Source: an uncultured Bacteroides sp.
Lineage (GTDB): Bacteria; Bacteroidota; Bacteroidia; Bacteroidales; Bacteroidaceae
Reading direction: 5' to 3'
NCBI GenBank assembly: GCA_900552075.1
Contig: URYL01000001.1
Location: 124,001 to 188,000, forward strand
Length of the DNA stretch: 64,000 nt
Below, piece by piece: positions 41,689 to 51,215 of this stretch; the first letter of the stretch is position 1, and every line of letters starts with the position of its first letter. The notes below the pieces were generated by a model that was given only the letters and a program-made list of their open reading frames with translations, did no database searches and was not told the DNA's origin. A program made the position numbers and the translations under genes.

Positions 41689-43032
41689 TTATTTCCGGCT
41701 CAGATAGGCATCAATGTCAACAGCTGCCTTACGTCCACCTGCGATACATTTCACCACCAGACTGGCTCCGGTAGCGGCATCACCAGCGACGAACACATTA
41801 GCCGGGAATTCCGGCTGTTCCGGACGGAGAAAACCCATAGCCAATAAAACCAGCTCGGCTTTCAGCACTTCCTTCTTACCTGTGGGTTTCATCACCGGAC
41901 GTTCACCTTCCGCACTTGGAATCCATTCCACCTCTTCCACCTCCACTCCGCAAACTTTACCATCCTTTTCCAAGAAACGGTTGGAAGTCAGGCTCCAGCG
42001 ACGCACACAGCCTTCTTCATGGCTGCTGCTTGTCTTGAGCACCAACGGCCACTGCGGCCACGGAGTTTTCGGATTATAGCCTACCGGCGGCTTGGGCATG
42101 ATTTCAATCTGTGTCACGCTAAGCGCTCCCTGACGGTTACTGGTACCGATACAGTCGCTTCCCGTATCACCACCTCCGATAACCAGCACATTCTTTCCTT
42201 TGGCAGTAATGCGCTCTTCCTTCGGAATCTGCTGTCCGGCCAGCACACGATTCTGCTGTGCCAGCATTTCCATGGCAAAATGGATGCCTTTCAAATCACG
42301 GCCTGGGATATTCAAGTCACGTGCCTGAGGTGTACCCGTACAAACGCAATACGCATCAAAACCTTCAGGCAGATGAGTGACATCGATATCCGTATTCACT
42401 TTGAACGTAATGCCTTCAGCCTCCATCACCGCAATACGGCGGTCGATGACTGACTTGCTGAGCTTGAAGTTCGGGATGCCGAAACGCAACAATCCACCCA
42501 CATATTCCAGTTTCTCAAAGACTGTTACCGTATATCCTTTCTGGTTCAACTGGTTGGCTGCAGCCAGTCCGGCAGGTCCGGAGCCGATGACAGCTACCGA
42601 TTTCCCGTTCCGCTTATATTGGCGAGGCTGCACATAACCTTCACGGAAGGCTGCTTCGATTACTGCAGCCTCATCCTCACGGATAGTGACCGGCGCATCC
42701 ATACTCAGTTTCAATACACAACTTTTTTCGCACAACGCCGGACAGATTCGTCCGGTAAATTCCGGAAAGTCGTTGGTTCCGGAAAGTATCTCATAAGCTT
42801 CTTTCCATTTTCCCTTGTACATGGCATCCTGAAACTCAGGGGGACGGTTGCCCAACGGACAAGCCCAGTGGCAGAAAGGCACCCCGCAATCCATACACCG
42901 CGATGCCTGCAACTTACGCTCACTTGTGTTCAACGTCTGTTCCACCTCACTGAAGTCTCTGATACGGTCGTGTATCGGACGATATCCGGCTTCTTGTCTG
43001 GGAACGGTCAGAAATGCTTTTGGATTTCCCAT
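41689..43032 (-). CDS. gltD: Glutamate synthase small subunit
   Basis: 447 residues. Two N-terminal cysteine clusters (CMDCGVPFCHWACPLGN and CPALCEKSCVL) bind iron-sulfur clusters; the FAD-binding GSGPAGLAAANQL and the NAD(P)H-binding GGGDTGSDCIGTS follow. It feeds electrons to the large subunit to turn 2-oxoglutarate and glutamine into two glutamates. It starts 30 bases after the gltB stop. Confidence 0.95.
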   Translation of the reverse strand: MGNPKAFLTVPRQEAGYRPIHDRIRDFSEVEQTLNTSERKLQASRCMDCGVPFCHWACPLGNRPPEFQDAMYKGKWKEAYEILSGTNDFPEFTGRICPALCEKSCVLKLSMDAPVTIREDEAAVIEAAFREGYVQPRQYKRNGKSVAVIGSGPAGLAAANQLNQKGYTVTVFEKLEYVGGLLRFGIPNFKLSKSVIDRRIAVMEAEGITFKVNTDIDVTHLPEGFDAYCVCTGTPQARDLNIPGRDLKGIHFAMEMLAQQNRVLAGQQIPKEERITAKGKNVLVIGGGDTGSDCIGTSNRQGALSVTQIEIMPKPPVGYNPKTPWPQWPLVLKTSSSHEEGCVRRWSLTSNRFLEKDGKVCGVEVEEVEWIPSAEGERPVMKPTGKKEVLKAELVLLAMGFLRPEQPEFPANVFVAGDAATGASLVVKCIAGGRKAAVDIDAYLSRK

Positions 43033-43062
43033 ATATCTAGTTTTTTATTATTCAACAATTAA

Positions 43063-46000
43063 TCAATAATCACGCTGTACCTCTGCAATTTTCTGCTGCA
43101 ATTTCCGCATCTGCTCCTCGGCCAGTACCTTCTTGTATTCAATCGGAGTCACCTGAATGAATTCTTCCACATAATGGCCCCAGTTGTCCAGCATCGTACG
43201 AGCCAGCTGAGAACCAGTGTACAAATAATGCTGACGAACCAGTTCATGCAGTTCCTTGCGGGCAGTAGCATCTTCCAGCAAAGAAAGTTCTACCATCTCC
43301 ATGTTGCAGAAATAATCGAAGTTGCGGTCTTTATCCCATACGTAAGCCACACCACCACTCATACCTGCGGCAAAGTTACGTCCGGTCTTACCCAAAACTA
43401 CGACACGTCCGCCGGTCATGTATTCACAGCAGTGGTCGCCCACTCCTTCTACTACGGCAATGGCTCCGGAATTACGTACAGCAAAACGTTCGCCCACGCA
43501 TCCGTTGATGTATACCTCACCACTGGTAGCACCATACAACAGGGTATTACCTGCAATCACATTGTTTTCTGCCAGGAAGTTACTTCTTACAGGTGGCTGT
43601 ACGGAAATATGTCCTCCGCTCAAGCCCTTGCCCAAATAGTCGTTGGCTTCACCTTCCAACTTGAAGCTGACTCCATGAGGCAGGAAAGCACCGAAACTTT
43701 GTCCGGCAGAACCTTTGAATTTCACCTGAATGGTCTGTGCCGGCAAGCCAGCCTGACCATACTTAGTAGCTACTGCTCCCGAAAGCATGGCTCCCACCGA
43801 ACGGTCTGTATTGGCAATGGCATATTCCAACGATACTTCCTTGCGGTTCTCCAACGCTTCACGTGCAGCTGCCAGCATGCTGACATCTTTCACGTTTTCT
43901 ATCTCATGACGCTGTTCAGTCACATTATGCAGAGCAGCCCCATTATCTACCTTATGCAACAGTTTGCTGAAATCCAGCAACGATGCCTTTTCATTGGTTG
44001 TCGGACGTATCTCAATCAAATCCGTACGGCCTACGATATCTTCCAGGCGAGAGAATCCCATTTCGGCCAAGTATTCGCGTACTTCCTGTGCCAGGAAGCG
44101 GAAGAAGTTAACCACATAGCGATAATGACCACGGAAGTGTGCCCGCAACTGCGGATCCTGTGTAGCCACTCCCACCGGACAAGTATTGGCATGACATTTA
44201 CGCATCATCACACAACCCAATACAATCAGTACAGAGGTTCCAAATCCGAATTCTTCTGCACCCAGCAAAGCCATGCTGATGATGTCGCGTCCGGTCTTCA
44301 ACTGTCCGTCGGTCTGCAAACGTACCTGTCCGCGAAGACCATTGAGCACCAACGTCTGCTGTGTCTCACTCAATCCGATTTCCGGAGAGATACCTGCATA
44401 GCGCATAGACGAAGCTGGAGAAGCTCCTGTTCCACCTTCTGCCCCGGAAATGACAATCAAATCGGCCTTGGCCTTTGCCACACCGGCTGCAATGGTACCG
44501 ATACCACTCTCGGCCACCAGCTTCACACTGATTTTAGCTTTCGGATTCACATTCTTCAAATCGAAAATCAGCTGAGCCAAATCTTCGATAGAATAGATAT
44601 CGTGATGAGGGGGAGGTGAAATCAGTGAGATGCCCGGAATAGAATGACGCGTCTTGGCAATCACCTCGTTTACCTTGAAGCCCGGCAGCTGTCCACCTTC
44701 ACCTGGCTTGGCACCCTGAGCTACCTTAATCTGAATTTCTTGAGCATTTACCAGATATTCAGTGGTAACCCCAAAACGTCCGGAAGCCACCTGTTTGGTC
44801 TTACTGCACAAGGAGATGCCGTCGTAAGTTTCATGGAAACGATCAGAATCCTCTCCTCCTTCACCCGTGTTGCTGCGAGTGTTGAGTTTGTTCATGGCCA
44901 AGGCCATGGCTTCGTGCGCTTCCTTACTGATAGAACCAAATGACATGGCTCCTGTCACAAAGTGTTTCACGATTTCTTCCACTGGTTCTACATCATCCAA
45001 TGGAATCGGGTTGCGACGGAAAGTAAAGAAGTCACGCAGGAAAATAGGATTTTCCTTTTCGTCTACCCGACGAGTATATTCTTTAAACTTGGCATAGCTA
45101 CCTAAGCGAGTTGCCAGTTGCAAGGCACTGATGGTTTCCGGATTCCATGCATGTTTTTCTCCATCCTTACGGTAAGAGAACTGTCCGATGTAAGGCAGCA
45201 AATCACTCACCTCTTCTTCATCAAAACCGGCATCATGAAACGCCTTGTAATCTTTGGCAATACTTTCCAGTCCCACACCTCCGATTGAAGAGGAAGGTGT
45301 ACCGAAATAAGTAGAAAGTATTTCACTGCCCAGCCCCACAGCCTCGAAAATCTTGGCTCCACGGTAAGAACGTATCGTACTGATACCCATCTTACTCATC
45401 ACCTTGTAAAGTCCTTTGCAGACAGCCTTGATATAATTCTTTTCTGCCGTTTCATAGTTCAGCTGCACATCGCCTTTCTTGACCATATCATCCAAAATAG
45501 CAAATACCATATAAGGATTAATGGCGCTGGCTCCGTATCCCAGCAACAAAGCCGCATGCATTACCTCACGAATTTCACCACTTTCTACAATCAACGCGGT
45601 CTGTACACGTTTCTGTACGGAAATCAAGTGATGATGTACGGCACTCACCGCCAACAGGGAAGGAATGGCCGCATGCTCCTTGTCAATCTCACGGTCGGAA
45701 AGGATAACGTAGTTTACACCTTCGTCCACTGCAGCTTCCGCCTTCTTGCATAATTCATTCAATGCCTCACGCAGACCTTCGGCGCCCTTTGCTGCATCAA
45801 ACAGCATCGGGAGTTTTACGGTCTTGAATCCCTTGTAACGGATGTTACACAAAATATCGAGTTGTGTATTGTTCAGAATAGGGTGTGGCAGACGCACCAT
45901 CTTACAGTGCGACTCGCTCGGCAACAAAATATTCGTACCTACAGCACCGATGTATTCCGTCAATGACATCACCAGTTCCTCACGTATCGGGTCGATAGGC

Positions 46001-47565
46001 GGATTAGTGACCTGCGCAAACTGCTGGCGGAAATAATTGAACAAAACCTGAGGTTTATCGGACAATACCGCCAACGGAGTATCGTTACCCATGGAGGCAG
46101 TCGGTTCAGCTCCATTGATACACATCGGCGTAAGCGTGCGCTCGATATCTTCACGTGTAAAGCCAAAGGCACGCAATCGGCGTTCATAGTCTGGCACAGA
46201 ATTGGAAATCTTACGACCGCTGCGCAACGTATCCAGCTCAATCCGGTTGGTAGAAAGCCACTGGCGATAAGGTTTGGCTGCGGCCAGCTGACCTTTCAGT
46301 TCACCATCGTAGTAAATACGACCTTCCTGCGTATCCACCAACAAAATCTTACCCGGCTGTAGACGGCCTTTTTCCTTGATGGCTTCCGGTTCAAAATTGA
46401 TGACTCCTGCTTCGCTGGCTACCACCATCATATCGTTTTTGGTAATCAGGTAACGGGCCGGACGCAGACCGTTACGGTCCAACATACCTCCAGCATAACG
46501 CCCGTCACTGAACAACAAGGCAGCCGGACCATCCCACGGTTCCATCAAGATAGAGTGGTATTCATAAAAAGCTTTCAAGTCTTCACTGATAGGATTCTTG
46601 TCATTGAACGATTCAGGCACCAACATAGCCATGGCATGGGGCAAGCTTAAACCAGACATGACGAAAAATTCCAGTACATTGTCGAGCGAAGCACTGTCAC
46701 TCATTCCCGGCTGAATAATCGGACCAATTTTTTTCACATCGCCTAGCAACGGAGTGGAAAGCACACTTTCACGCGCCTCCATCCATCCACGGTTTCCACG
46801 AATGGTATTGATTTCTCCATTGTGTGCTAACAAACGAAACGGCTGCGCCAAACTCCATGTAGGGAATGTATTCGTGCTGAAACGAGAATGCACGATAGCC
46901 AAGCCACTGGTAAAGTATGGTTGAGTGAGGTCCTGAAAATATTCACGTACCTGCACAGAAGACAACATACCTTTATATATAATATTCTTGCTTGACAAAG
47001 AAACGATATAAAAGTCCTTATGATGCACACGACGTTCAATTTTCTTACGTACTATATATAATGTACGCTCAAAACTCTCCAAATCGGTAGCTCCCGTAAT
47101 GAACACCTGCTTGATATCAGGTTCGGTTTCCTGTGCACTTTTGCCCAAAATGAATGAGTTCACCGGAACAGAACGCAAATGCATCAACGACAAACCTTCG
47201 CGTTCCACCTCCTCTATCATAATGCTCAAAATAGATTCCTGTTCTTTCAAATCCTTCGGAAGGAATACCAGTCCTGTACCATATTTCCCTTTCTCCGGAA
47301 CCGGAATACCTTGAAGCAAAATAAACTCATGTGGAATCTGCAACAAGATACCTGCGCCGTCACCTGTTTTATTATCAGCTCCCTCCGCACCACGATGTTT
47401 CATATTCTCCAACACCTTCAAGGCAGCATCCACCAAATCATGCGATTTGTTACCATGGATGTCTACAATCATTCCCACACCGCAAGCATCATGCTCGTAC
47501 TCCGGATGATAAAGGCCGGAAGAAGCCGGACGACTTTCCGCAACTTCTGCTTTGTCTTTCTTCAT
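43063..47565 (-). CDS. gltB: Glutamate synthase large subunit
   Basis: About 1500 residues from MKKDKAEVAES. I prefer this start because AGGAGA lies 5-6 bases upstream, unusually strong for this genome; an upstream ATG at 47607 is also in frame. The glutaminase nucleophile Cys28 (HDACGVGMIVD) becomes the N-terminus of the mature enzyme. The synthase part has the FMN region (GGTGASPASSMRYAG) and the 3Fe-4S motif CVMMRKCHANTCPVGVATQ; the C-terminal GXGXG repeat domain ends the protein (TGGRVVVLGKTGRNFAAGMSGG). It is the first gene of the five-gene leftward operon. Confidence 0.97.
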   Translation of the reverse strand: MKKDKAEVAESRPASSGLYHPEYEHDACGVGMIVDIHGNKSHDLVDAALKVLENMKHRGAEGADNKTGDGAGILLQIPHEFILLQGIPVPEKGKYGTGLVFLPKDLKEQESILSIMIEEVEREGLSLMHLRSVPVNSFILGKSAQETEPDIKQVFITGATDLESFERTLYIVRKKIERRVHHKDFYIVSLSSKNIIYKGMLSSVQVREYFQDLTQPYFTSGLAIVHSRFSTNTFPTWSLAQPFRLLAHNGEINTIRGNRGWMEARESVLSTPLLGDVKKIGPIIQPGMSDSASLDNVLEFFVMSGLSLPHAMAMLVPESFNDKNPISEDLKAFYEYHSILMEPWDGPAALLFSDGRYAGGMLDRNGLRPARYLITKNDMMVVASEAGVINFEPEAIKEKGRLQPGKILLVDTQEGRIYYDGELKGQLAAAKPYRQWLSTNRIELDTLRSGRKISNSVPDYERRLRAFGFTREDIERTLTPMCINGAEPTASMGNDTPLAVLSDKPQVLFNYFRQQFAQVTNPPIDPIREELVMSLTEYIGAVGTNILLPSESHCKMVRLPHPILNNTQLDILCNIRYKGFKTVKLPMLFDAAKGAEGLREALNELCKKAEAAVDEGVNYVILSDREIDKEHAAIPSLLAVSAVHHHLISVQKRVQTALIVESGEIREVMHAALLLGYGASAINPYMVFAILDDMVKKGDVQLNYETAEKNYIKAVCKGLYKVMSKMGISTIRSYRGAKIFEAVGLGSEILSTYFGTPSSSIGGVGLESIAKDYKAFHDAGFDEEEVSDLLPYIGQFSYRKDGEKHAWNPETISALQLATRLGSYAKFKEYTRRVDEKENPIFLRDFFTFRRNPIPLDDVEPVEEIVKHFVTGAMSFGSISKEAHEAMALAMNKLNTRSNTGEGGEDSDRFHETYDGISLCSKTKQVASGRFGVTTEYLVNAQEIQIKVAQGAKPGEGGQLPGFKVNEVIAKTRHSIPGISLISPPPHHDIYSIEDLAQLIFDLKNVNPKAKISVKLVAESGIGTIAAGVAKAKADLIVISGAEGGTGASPASSMRYAGISPEIGLSETQQTLVLNGLRGQVRLQTDGQLKTGRDIISMALLGAEEFGFGTSVLIVLGCVMMRKCHANTCPVGVATQDPQLRAHFRGHYRYVVNFFRFLAQEVREYLAEMGFSRLEDIVGRTDLIEIRPTTNEKASLLDFSKLLHKVDNGAALHNVTEQRHEIENVKDVSMLAAAREALENRKEVSLEYAIANTDRSVGAMLSGAVATKYGQAGLPAQTIQVKFKGSAGQSFGAFLPHGVSFKLEGEANDYLGKGLSGGHISVQPPVRSNFLAENNVIAGNTLLYGATSGEVYINGCVGERFAVRNSGAIAVVEGVGDHCCEYMTGGRVVVLGKTGRNFAAGMSGGVAYVWDKDRNFDYFCNMEMVELSLLEDATARKELHELVRQHYLYTGSQLARTMLDNWGHYVEEFIQVTPIEYKKVLAEEQMRKLQQKIAEVQRDY

Positions 47566-47900
47566 AAAATCTCCTGCTATCCTCATTTTGTCTTTCTTAT
47601 TTAACACCTAGTTCTCTATTTTCGTTCTATTTGTCCACAAAAATAAGAATATAACTTCCAATATGACAGGTTTAGATGATTTTTCATGACAATATTTTCA
47701 CCCTCACTCATACATACTTTTATTTTAAAATAAAAACCATACAAAAAGTTTTAACCTAAAACCATTTATGATTGTTTTTATTACAATTATCACATCAGAA
47801 AAGAATAAATCTATTTTTTCAAGTAGACACATTACGCGTTCTAATAATTGTCTGTTATTTTGTAAAAGGAAATCTTTACAAAGTCTGAAACCGAAAATAA
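47566..47900. other. Divergent intergenic region between gltB and the purF-like gene
   Basis: 335 bases, AT-rich, no gene. It carries a minus-strand -7 box (47638-47645) for gltB; the purF-like promoter is less clear (a TTATTTTG near 47852). No riboswitch-like fold stands out. Confidence 0.45.
47638..47645 (-). promoter_or_regulatory. -7 box TATTTTTG for the gltB operon
   Basis: Minus-strand TAnnTTTG about 73 bases upstream of the preferred gltB start; no exact -33 element. Confidence 0.45.
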
Positions 47901-49784
47901 ATGGAAACATTAAAACATGAATGTGGGGTGGCCCTTATACGGCTTTTAAAACCACTGGAATATTATCAGGAAAAATATGGCACATGGATGTATGGCTTGA
48001 ATAAGCTGTACTTGTTAATGGAGAAGCAACACAATAGAGGGCAAGAAGCCGCAGGACTGGCCTGCGTGAAACTACAAGCCAATCCCGGCGAAGAATACAT
48101 GTTCCGTGAAAGAGGACTGGGTGCGGGAGCTATCACTGAAATCTTCAACAATGTGCATCAGCAATATAAAGATTTGACAGAAGAACAACTGCACGATGCC
48201 GAATTTGCCAAGAAGTGTCTGCCTTTTGCCGGCGAACTTTACATGGGACACTTACGCTATTCGACCACAGGAAAAAGCGGAATCTCGTATGTACATCCGT
48301 TTCTTCGCCGTAACAACTGGCGGGCAAAAAATCTGGCGTTATGCGGTAACTTCAACCTGACTAACGTAGACGAAATATTTGCCGACATCACGGAAGCCGG
48401 ACAGCACCCCCGCAAATATGCCGATACGTATATCATGCTGGAACAAGTGGGACACCGCTTGGACAGAGAGGTAGAACGCCTCTACAACCAGTGTAAGGAA
48501 GAAGGGCTGAAAGGCATGGATATCACTCATGCCATTGAGGACCGGATTGACCTGACCAACGTATTAAAGACATCTTCCCCCAAATGGGATGGCGGATATG
48601 TAATCTGTGGTATGACAGGAAGCGGAGAAGCTTTTGCCGTACGCGACCCATGGGGCATCCGTCCGGCATTCTGGTATCAGGATGATGAGATTATGGTACT
48701 GGCTTCCGAACGTCCGGTCATCCAGACTGTTTTGAATATTCCGGTGGAAAGCATTCACGAACTGATGCCGGGACAAGCTTTGTTAATTAATAAAAAAGGA
48801 CAACTCCGACTGGCACAAATCAACAAACCGGGAGTTCCCAAACCTTGTTCGTTCGAACGAATCTATTTCAGTCGCGGAAGTGACGTCGATATTTATCGGG
48901 AACGAAAGAAACTGGGTGAAATGCTGACAGAACCTATCCTTTCGGCCGTAGACCATGATATAGCCCATACGGTAATTTCTTTTATTCCCAACACGGCAGA
49001 AGTCGCTTTCTACGGAATGTTACAAGGATTAGACAACTACCTGAACCGATTAAAAATAAAACAAATCGAAGCTTTGGGACACAAGCCAGACCATCAGGAG
49101 CTGGAGAAAATCCTGTCACAGCGTATTCGAAGCGAAAAAGTCGCCATCAAAGACATCAAACTCCGTACTTTCATCGCCGAAGGCAATACACGAAATGACT
49201 TAGCCGCACATGTGTACGACATTACTTATGGCAGCCTTGTGCCCCGTAAAGACAACCTGGTCATCATTGATGACAGCATTGTGCGCGGTACAACCTTGAA
49301 ACAGAGTATCATCGGTATTCTTGACCGTCTGCAACCGAAAAAAATCGTCATAGTCTCTTCTTCTCCTCAAGTCCGCTATCCTGATTATTACGGTATCGAC
49401 ATGGCCAGCATGGAACAATTTATCGCTTTCAAAGCAGCCATTGCCCTACTGGAAGAACGTGACATGCAGCATGTCATCGAATATGCCTACCGAAAATCAA
49501 AAGAACAGCTGACCTTGCCGAAAGAAAAGATGCGCAACTACGTCAAGGAAATCTATGCACCTTTTACCGATGAAGAAATCTCAGAGAAGATTGCAGCGCT
49601 GCTGACTCCTGCAGGCACACGGGCGAAAGTTCAAATCGTCTACCAGACATTGGAAGGCTTGCATGAAGCTTGTCCGGCCCACCCGGGAGACTGGTACTTC
49701 AGCGGAGACTATCCTACTCCGGGAGGAACCAAACAAGTAAACAAAGCGTTCATTGAATGGGTAGAAGAAAATTACCAATTCTAA
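47901..49784 (+). CDS. Large PurF-like amidophosphoribosyltransferase
   Basis: 627 residues, longer than the usual 465-505 of PurF. The nucleophile Cys8 (METLKHECGVAL) needs removal of a seven-residue propeptide. The class II glutaminase domain covers about 8-300 (HNRGQEAAGLA, GHLRYSTTGKSG, LCGNFNLTN), with an insertion right after the nucleophile (PLEYYQEKYGTWMYGLNKLY). The PRPP motif LVIIDDSIVRGTT is intact. The C-terminus has an extra ~70 residues ending with TPGGTKQVNKAFIEWVEE. It probably transfers glutamine amide to PRPP, but a distinct acceptor is possible. It is divergent from gltB. Confidence 0.85.
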   Translation: METLKHECGVALIRLLKPLEYYQEKYGTWMYGLNKLYLLMEKQHNRGQEAAGLACVKLQANPGEEYMFRERGLGAGAITEIFNNVHQQYKDLTEEQLHDAEFAKKCLPFAGELYMGHLRYSTTGKSGISYVHPFLRRNNWRAKNLALCGNFNLTNVDEIFADITEAGQHPRKYADTYIMLEQVGHRLDREVERLYNQCKEEGLKGMDITHAIEDRIDLTNVLKTSSPKWDGGYVICGMTGSGEAFAVRDPWGIRPAFWYQDDEIMVLASERPVIQTVLNIPVESIHELMPGQALLINKKGQLRLAQINKPGVPKPCSFERIYFSRGSDVDIYRERKKLGEMLTEPILSAVDHDIAHTVISFIPNTAEVAFYGMLQGLDNYLNRLKIKQIEALGHKPDHQELEKILSQRIRSEKVAIKDIKLRTFIAEGNTRNDLAAHVYDITYGSLVPRKDNLVIIDDSIVRGTTLKQSIIGILDRLQPKKIVIVSSSPQVRYPDYYGIDMASMEQFIAFKAAIALLEERDMQHVIEYAYRKSKEQLTLPKEKMRNYVKEIYAPFTDEEISEKIAALLTPAGTRAKVQIVYQTLEGLHEACPAHPGDWYFSGDYPTPGGTKQVNKAFIEWVEENYQF

Positions 49785-49804
49785 CGATTTACAAAAACAT
49801 CCTC

Positions 49805-49866
49805 AAAAGCTACAAGCATCCTTGTTTTTCCAACCATGAAAACAGGGATGCTTGTAGCTTTTTCCT
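49805..49866 (+). terminator. Long-stem terminator after the purF-like gene
   Basis: AAAAGCTACAAGCATCC (49805-49821) pairs perfectly with 49846-49862, followed by TTTCC. Confidence 0.9.
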
Positions 49867-49944
49867 CTCACCTTTTTCCTTAAAATTCTGCTAAAGAAGA
49901 ACCAAAAAATCTTTCTTGAAGAAATGAATTTTTGTCATCTCCAG

Positions 49945-49975
49945 TTTGCAATATAATGAAGTATTCGTATCTTTG
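49945..49975 (+). promoter_or_regulatory. Consensus promoter of the AAA ATPase gene
   Basis: TTTG (49945-49948), 19-base spacer, TATCTTTG (49968-49975): full consensus. The start near 49982 lies after earlier in-frame ATGs, so translation must begin at 49995. Confidence 0.85.
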
Positions 49976-49994
49976 CAGCGTAGATACAGAATTC

Positions 49995-51173
49995 ATGGAA
50001 GCATTTTACAGAACACATAGCTATTTGGTAGAGCATACCAATGCCCCCGTACGTCGTGACCTGATGGACGAAATTGACTGGAACGACCGACTGATTGGTA
50101 TTAAAGGTACAAGAGGGGTAGGAAAAACCACCTTTCTTTTACAATATGCAAAAGAAAAATTCGGGACAGACCGCTCATGCTTGTTCGTAAACATGAATAA
50201 TTTCTATTTCTCCAAGTATAGTCTGGTAGACTTTGCAGGAGAATTCGTCAAACGAGGAGGGAAAGTACTACTTATTGACCAGGTATTCAAGCTTCCCAAC
50301 TGGAGCCACGACTTGCGTACGTGTTATGAACGGTATCCACAGCTCAAAATTGTGTTTACCGGTTCTTCTGTCATGCGACTGAAAGATGAAAATCCAGAGT
50401 TGAATGGCATCGTTAAATCCTACAATCTGAGAGGATTCTCATTCCGTGAGTTTTTAAATCTACAAACAGGGAATCATTTTTCCTCTTACACACTCGATGA
50501 AGTCTTGCATAACCACGAACATATCGTAAAAACGATTCTACCGCACATCAATCCGCTCAATTATTTCCAAGACTACATCCATCATGGGTTTTACCCTTTC
50601 TTTCTAGAAAAAAGGAATTTCTCCGAGAACCTGTTGAAAACCATGAACATGATGATTGAAGTGGACATTCTCCTCATCAAACAAATTGAGCTGAAATATC
50701 TGTCTAAAATCAAAAAATTACTATATTTGCTAGCTGTAGATGGACCAGTTGCACCCAATGTGAGCCAACTTGCCAGTGAGATACAAACCTCACGGGCCAC
50801 GGTCATGAACTACATCAAATATTTGGCAGATTCAAGGCTGATCAACATGGTTTACCCAAAAGGAGAAAACTTTCCTAAAAAACCAGCTAAAATCATGATG
50901 CACAACACGAATCTGATGTACAGTATCTATCCGGTAAAAGTGGAAGAACAGGATGTGCTGGAAACATTCTTTGTCAATTCCTTATGGAAAGACCACAAGG
51001 TAAACAAAGGCGAAAAAGGAACATCTTTTGTAGTAGACGACAACCTTCATTTCCGGATATGTGGAGAAGGAAGTAAATACAAAAGCAACCCGAACATCTA
51101 CTATGCGATGCACAAGATGGAAATAGGACACGGAGACCAGATACCTTTGTGGTTGTTTGGTTTCTTATACTGA
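49995..51173 (+). CDS. AAA ATPase (DUF4143-type) with altered Walker B
   Basis: 392 residues from MEAFYRTHSY. Walker A GTRGVGKT is at 38-45. The Walker B region reads KVLLIDQVFKLPNW, with Gln96 where the family has the catalytic Glu (usually IDEVHK); the codon is CAG at 50280-50282. Sensor 1 (KIVFTGSSVMRL) is present. A winged-helix part follows (NVSQLASEIQTSRATVMNYIKYLADSRLI) and a C-terminal nuclease-like region of DUF4143 type. Such ATPases in Bacteroidales are common and of unknown function. Loss of the Glu would leave ATP binding but slow hydrolysis. It is a single gene with its own promoter, 42 bases before nifJ. Confidence 0.85.
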   Translation: MEAFYRTHSYLVEHTNAPVRRDLMDEIDWNDRLIGIKGTRGVGKTTFLLQYAKEKFGTDRSCLFVNMNNFYFSKYSLVDFAGEFVKRGGKVLLIDQVFKLPNWSHDLRTCYERYPQLKIVFTGSSVMRLKDENPELNGIVKSYNLRGFSFREFLNLQTGNHFSSYTLDEVLHNHEHIVKTILPHINPLNYFQDYIHHGFYPFFLEKRNFSENLLKTMNMMIEVDILLIKQIELKYLSKIKKLLYLLAVDGPVAPNVSQLASEIQTSRATVMNYIKYLADSRLINMVYPKGENFPKKPAKIMMHNTNLMYSIYPVKVEEQDVLETFFVNSLWKDHKVNKGEKGTSFVVDDNLHFRICGEGSKYKSNPNIYYAMHKMEIGHGDQIPLWLFGFLY

Positions 51174-51215
51174 TAACAATATGATTGTATTACTCAATAT
51201 TTAATTAGTAATTGT

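Noticed and set aside
43174..44619. 481-codon open frame on the plus strand opposite gltB
   Set aside because: It lies wholly antisense to a conserved gene. The translation is rich in His, Cys and Ser without domain pattern, and it lacks a promoter or ribosome-binding site. It is a by-product of codon use in gltB.
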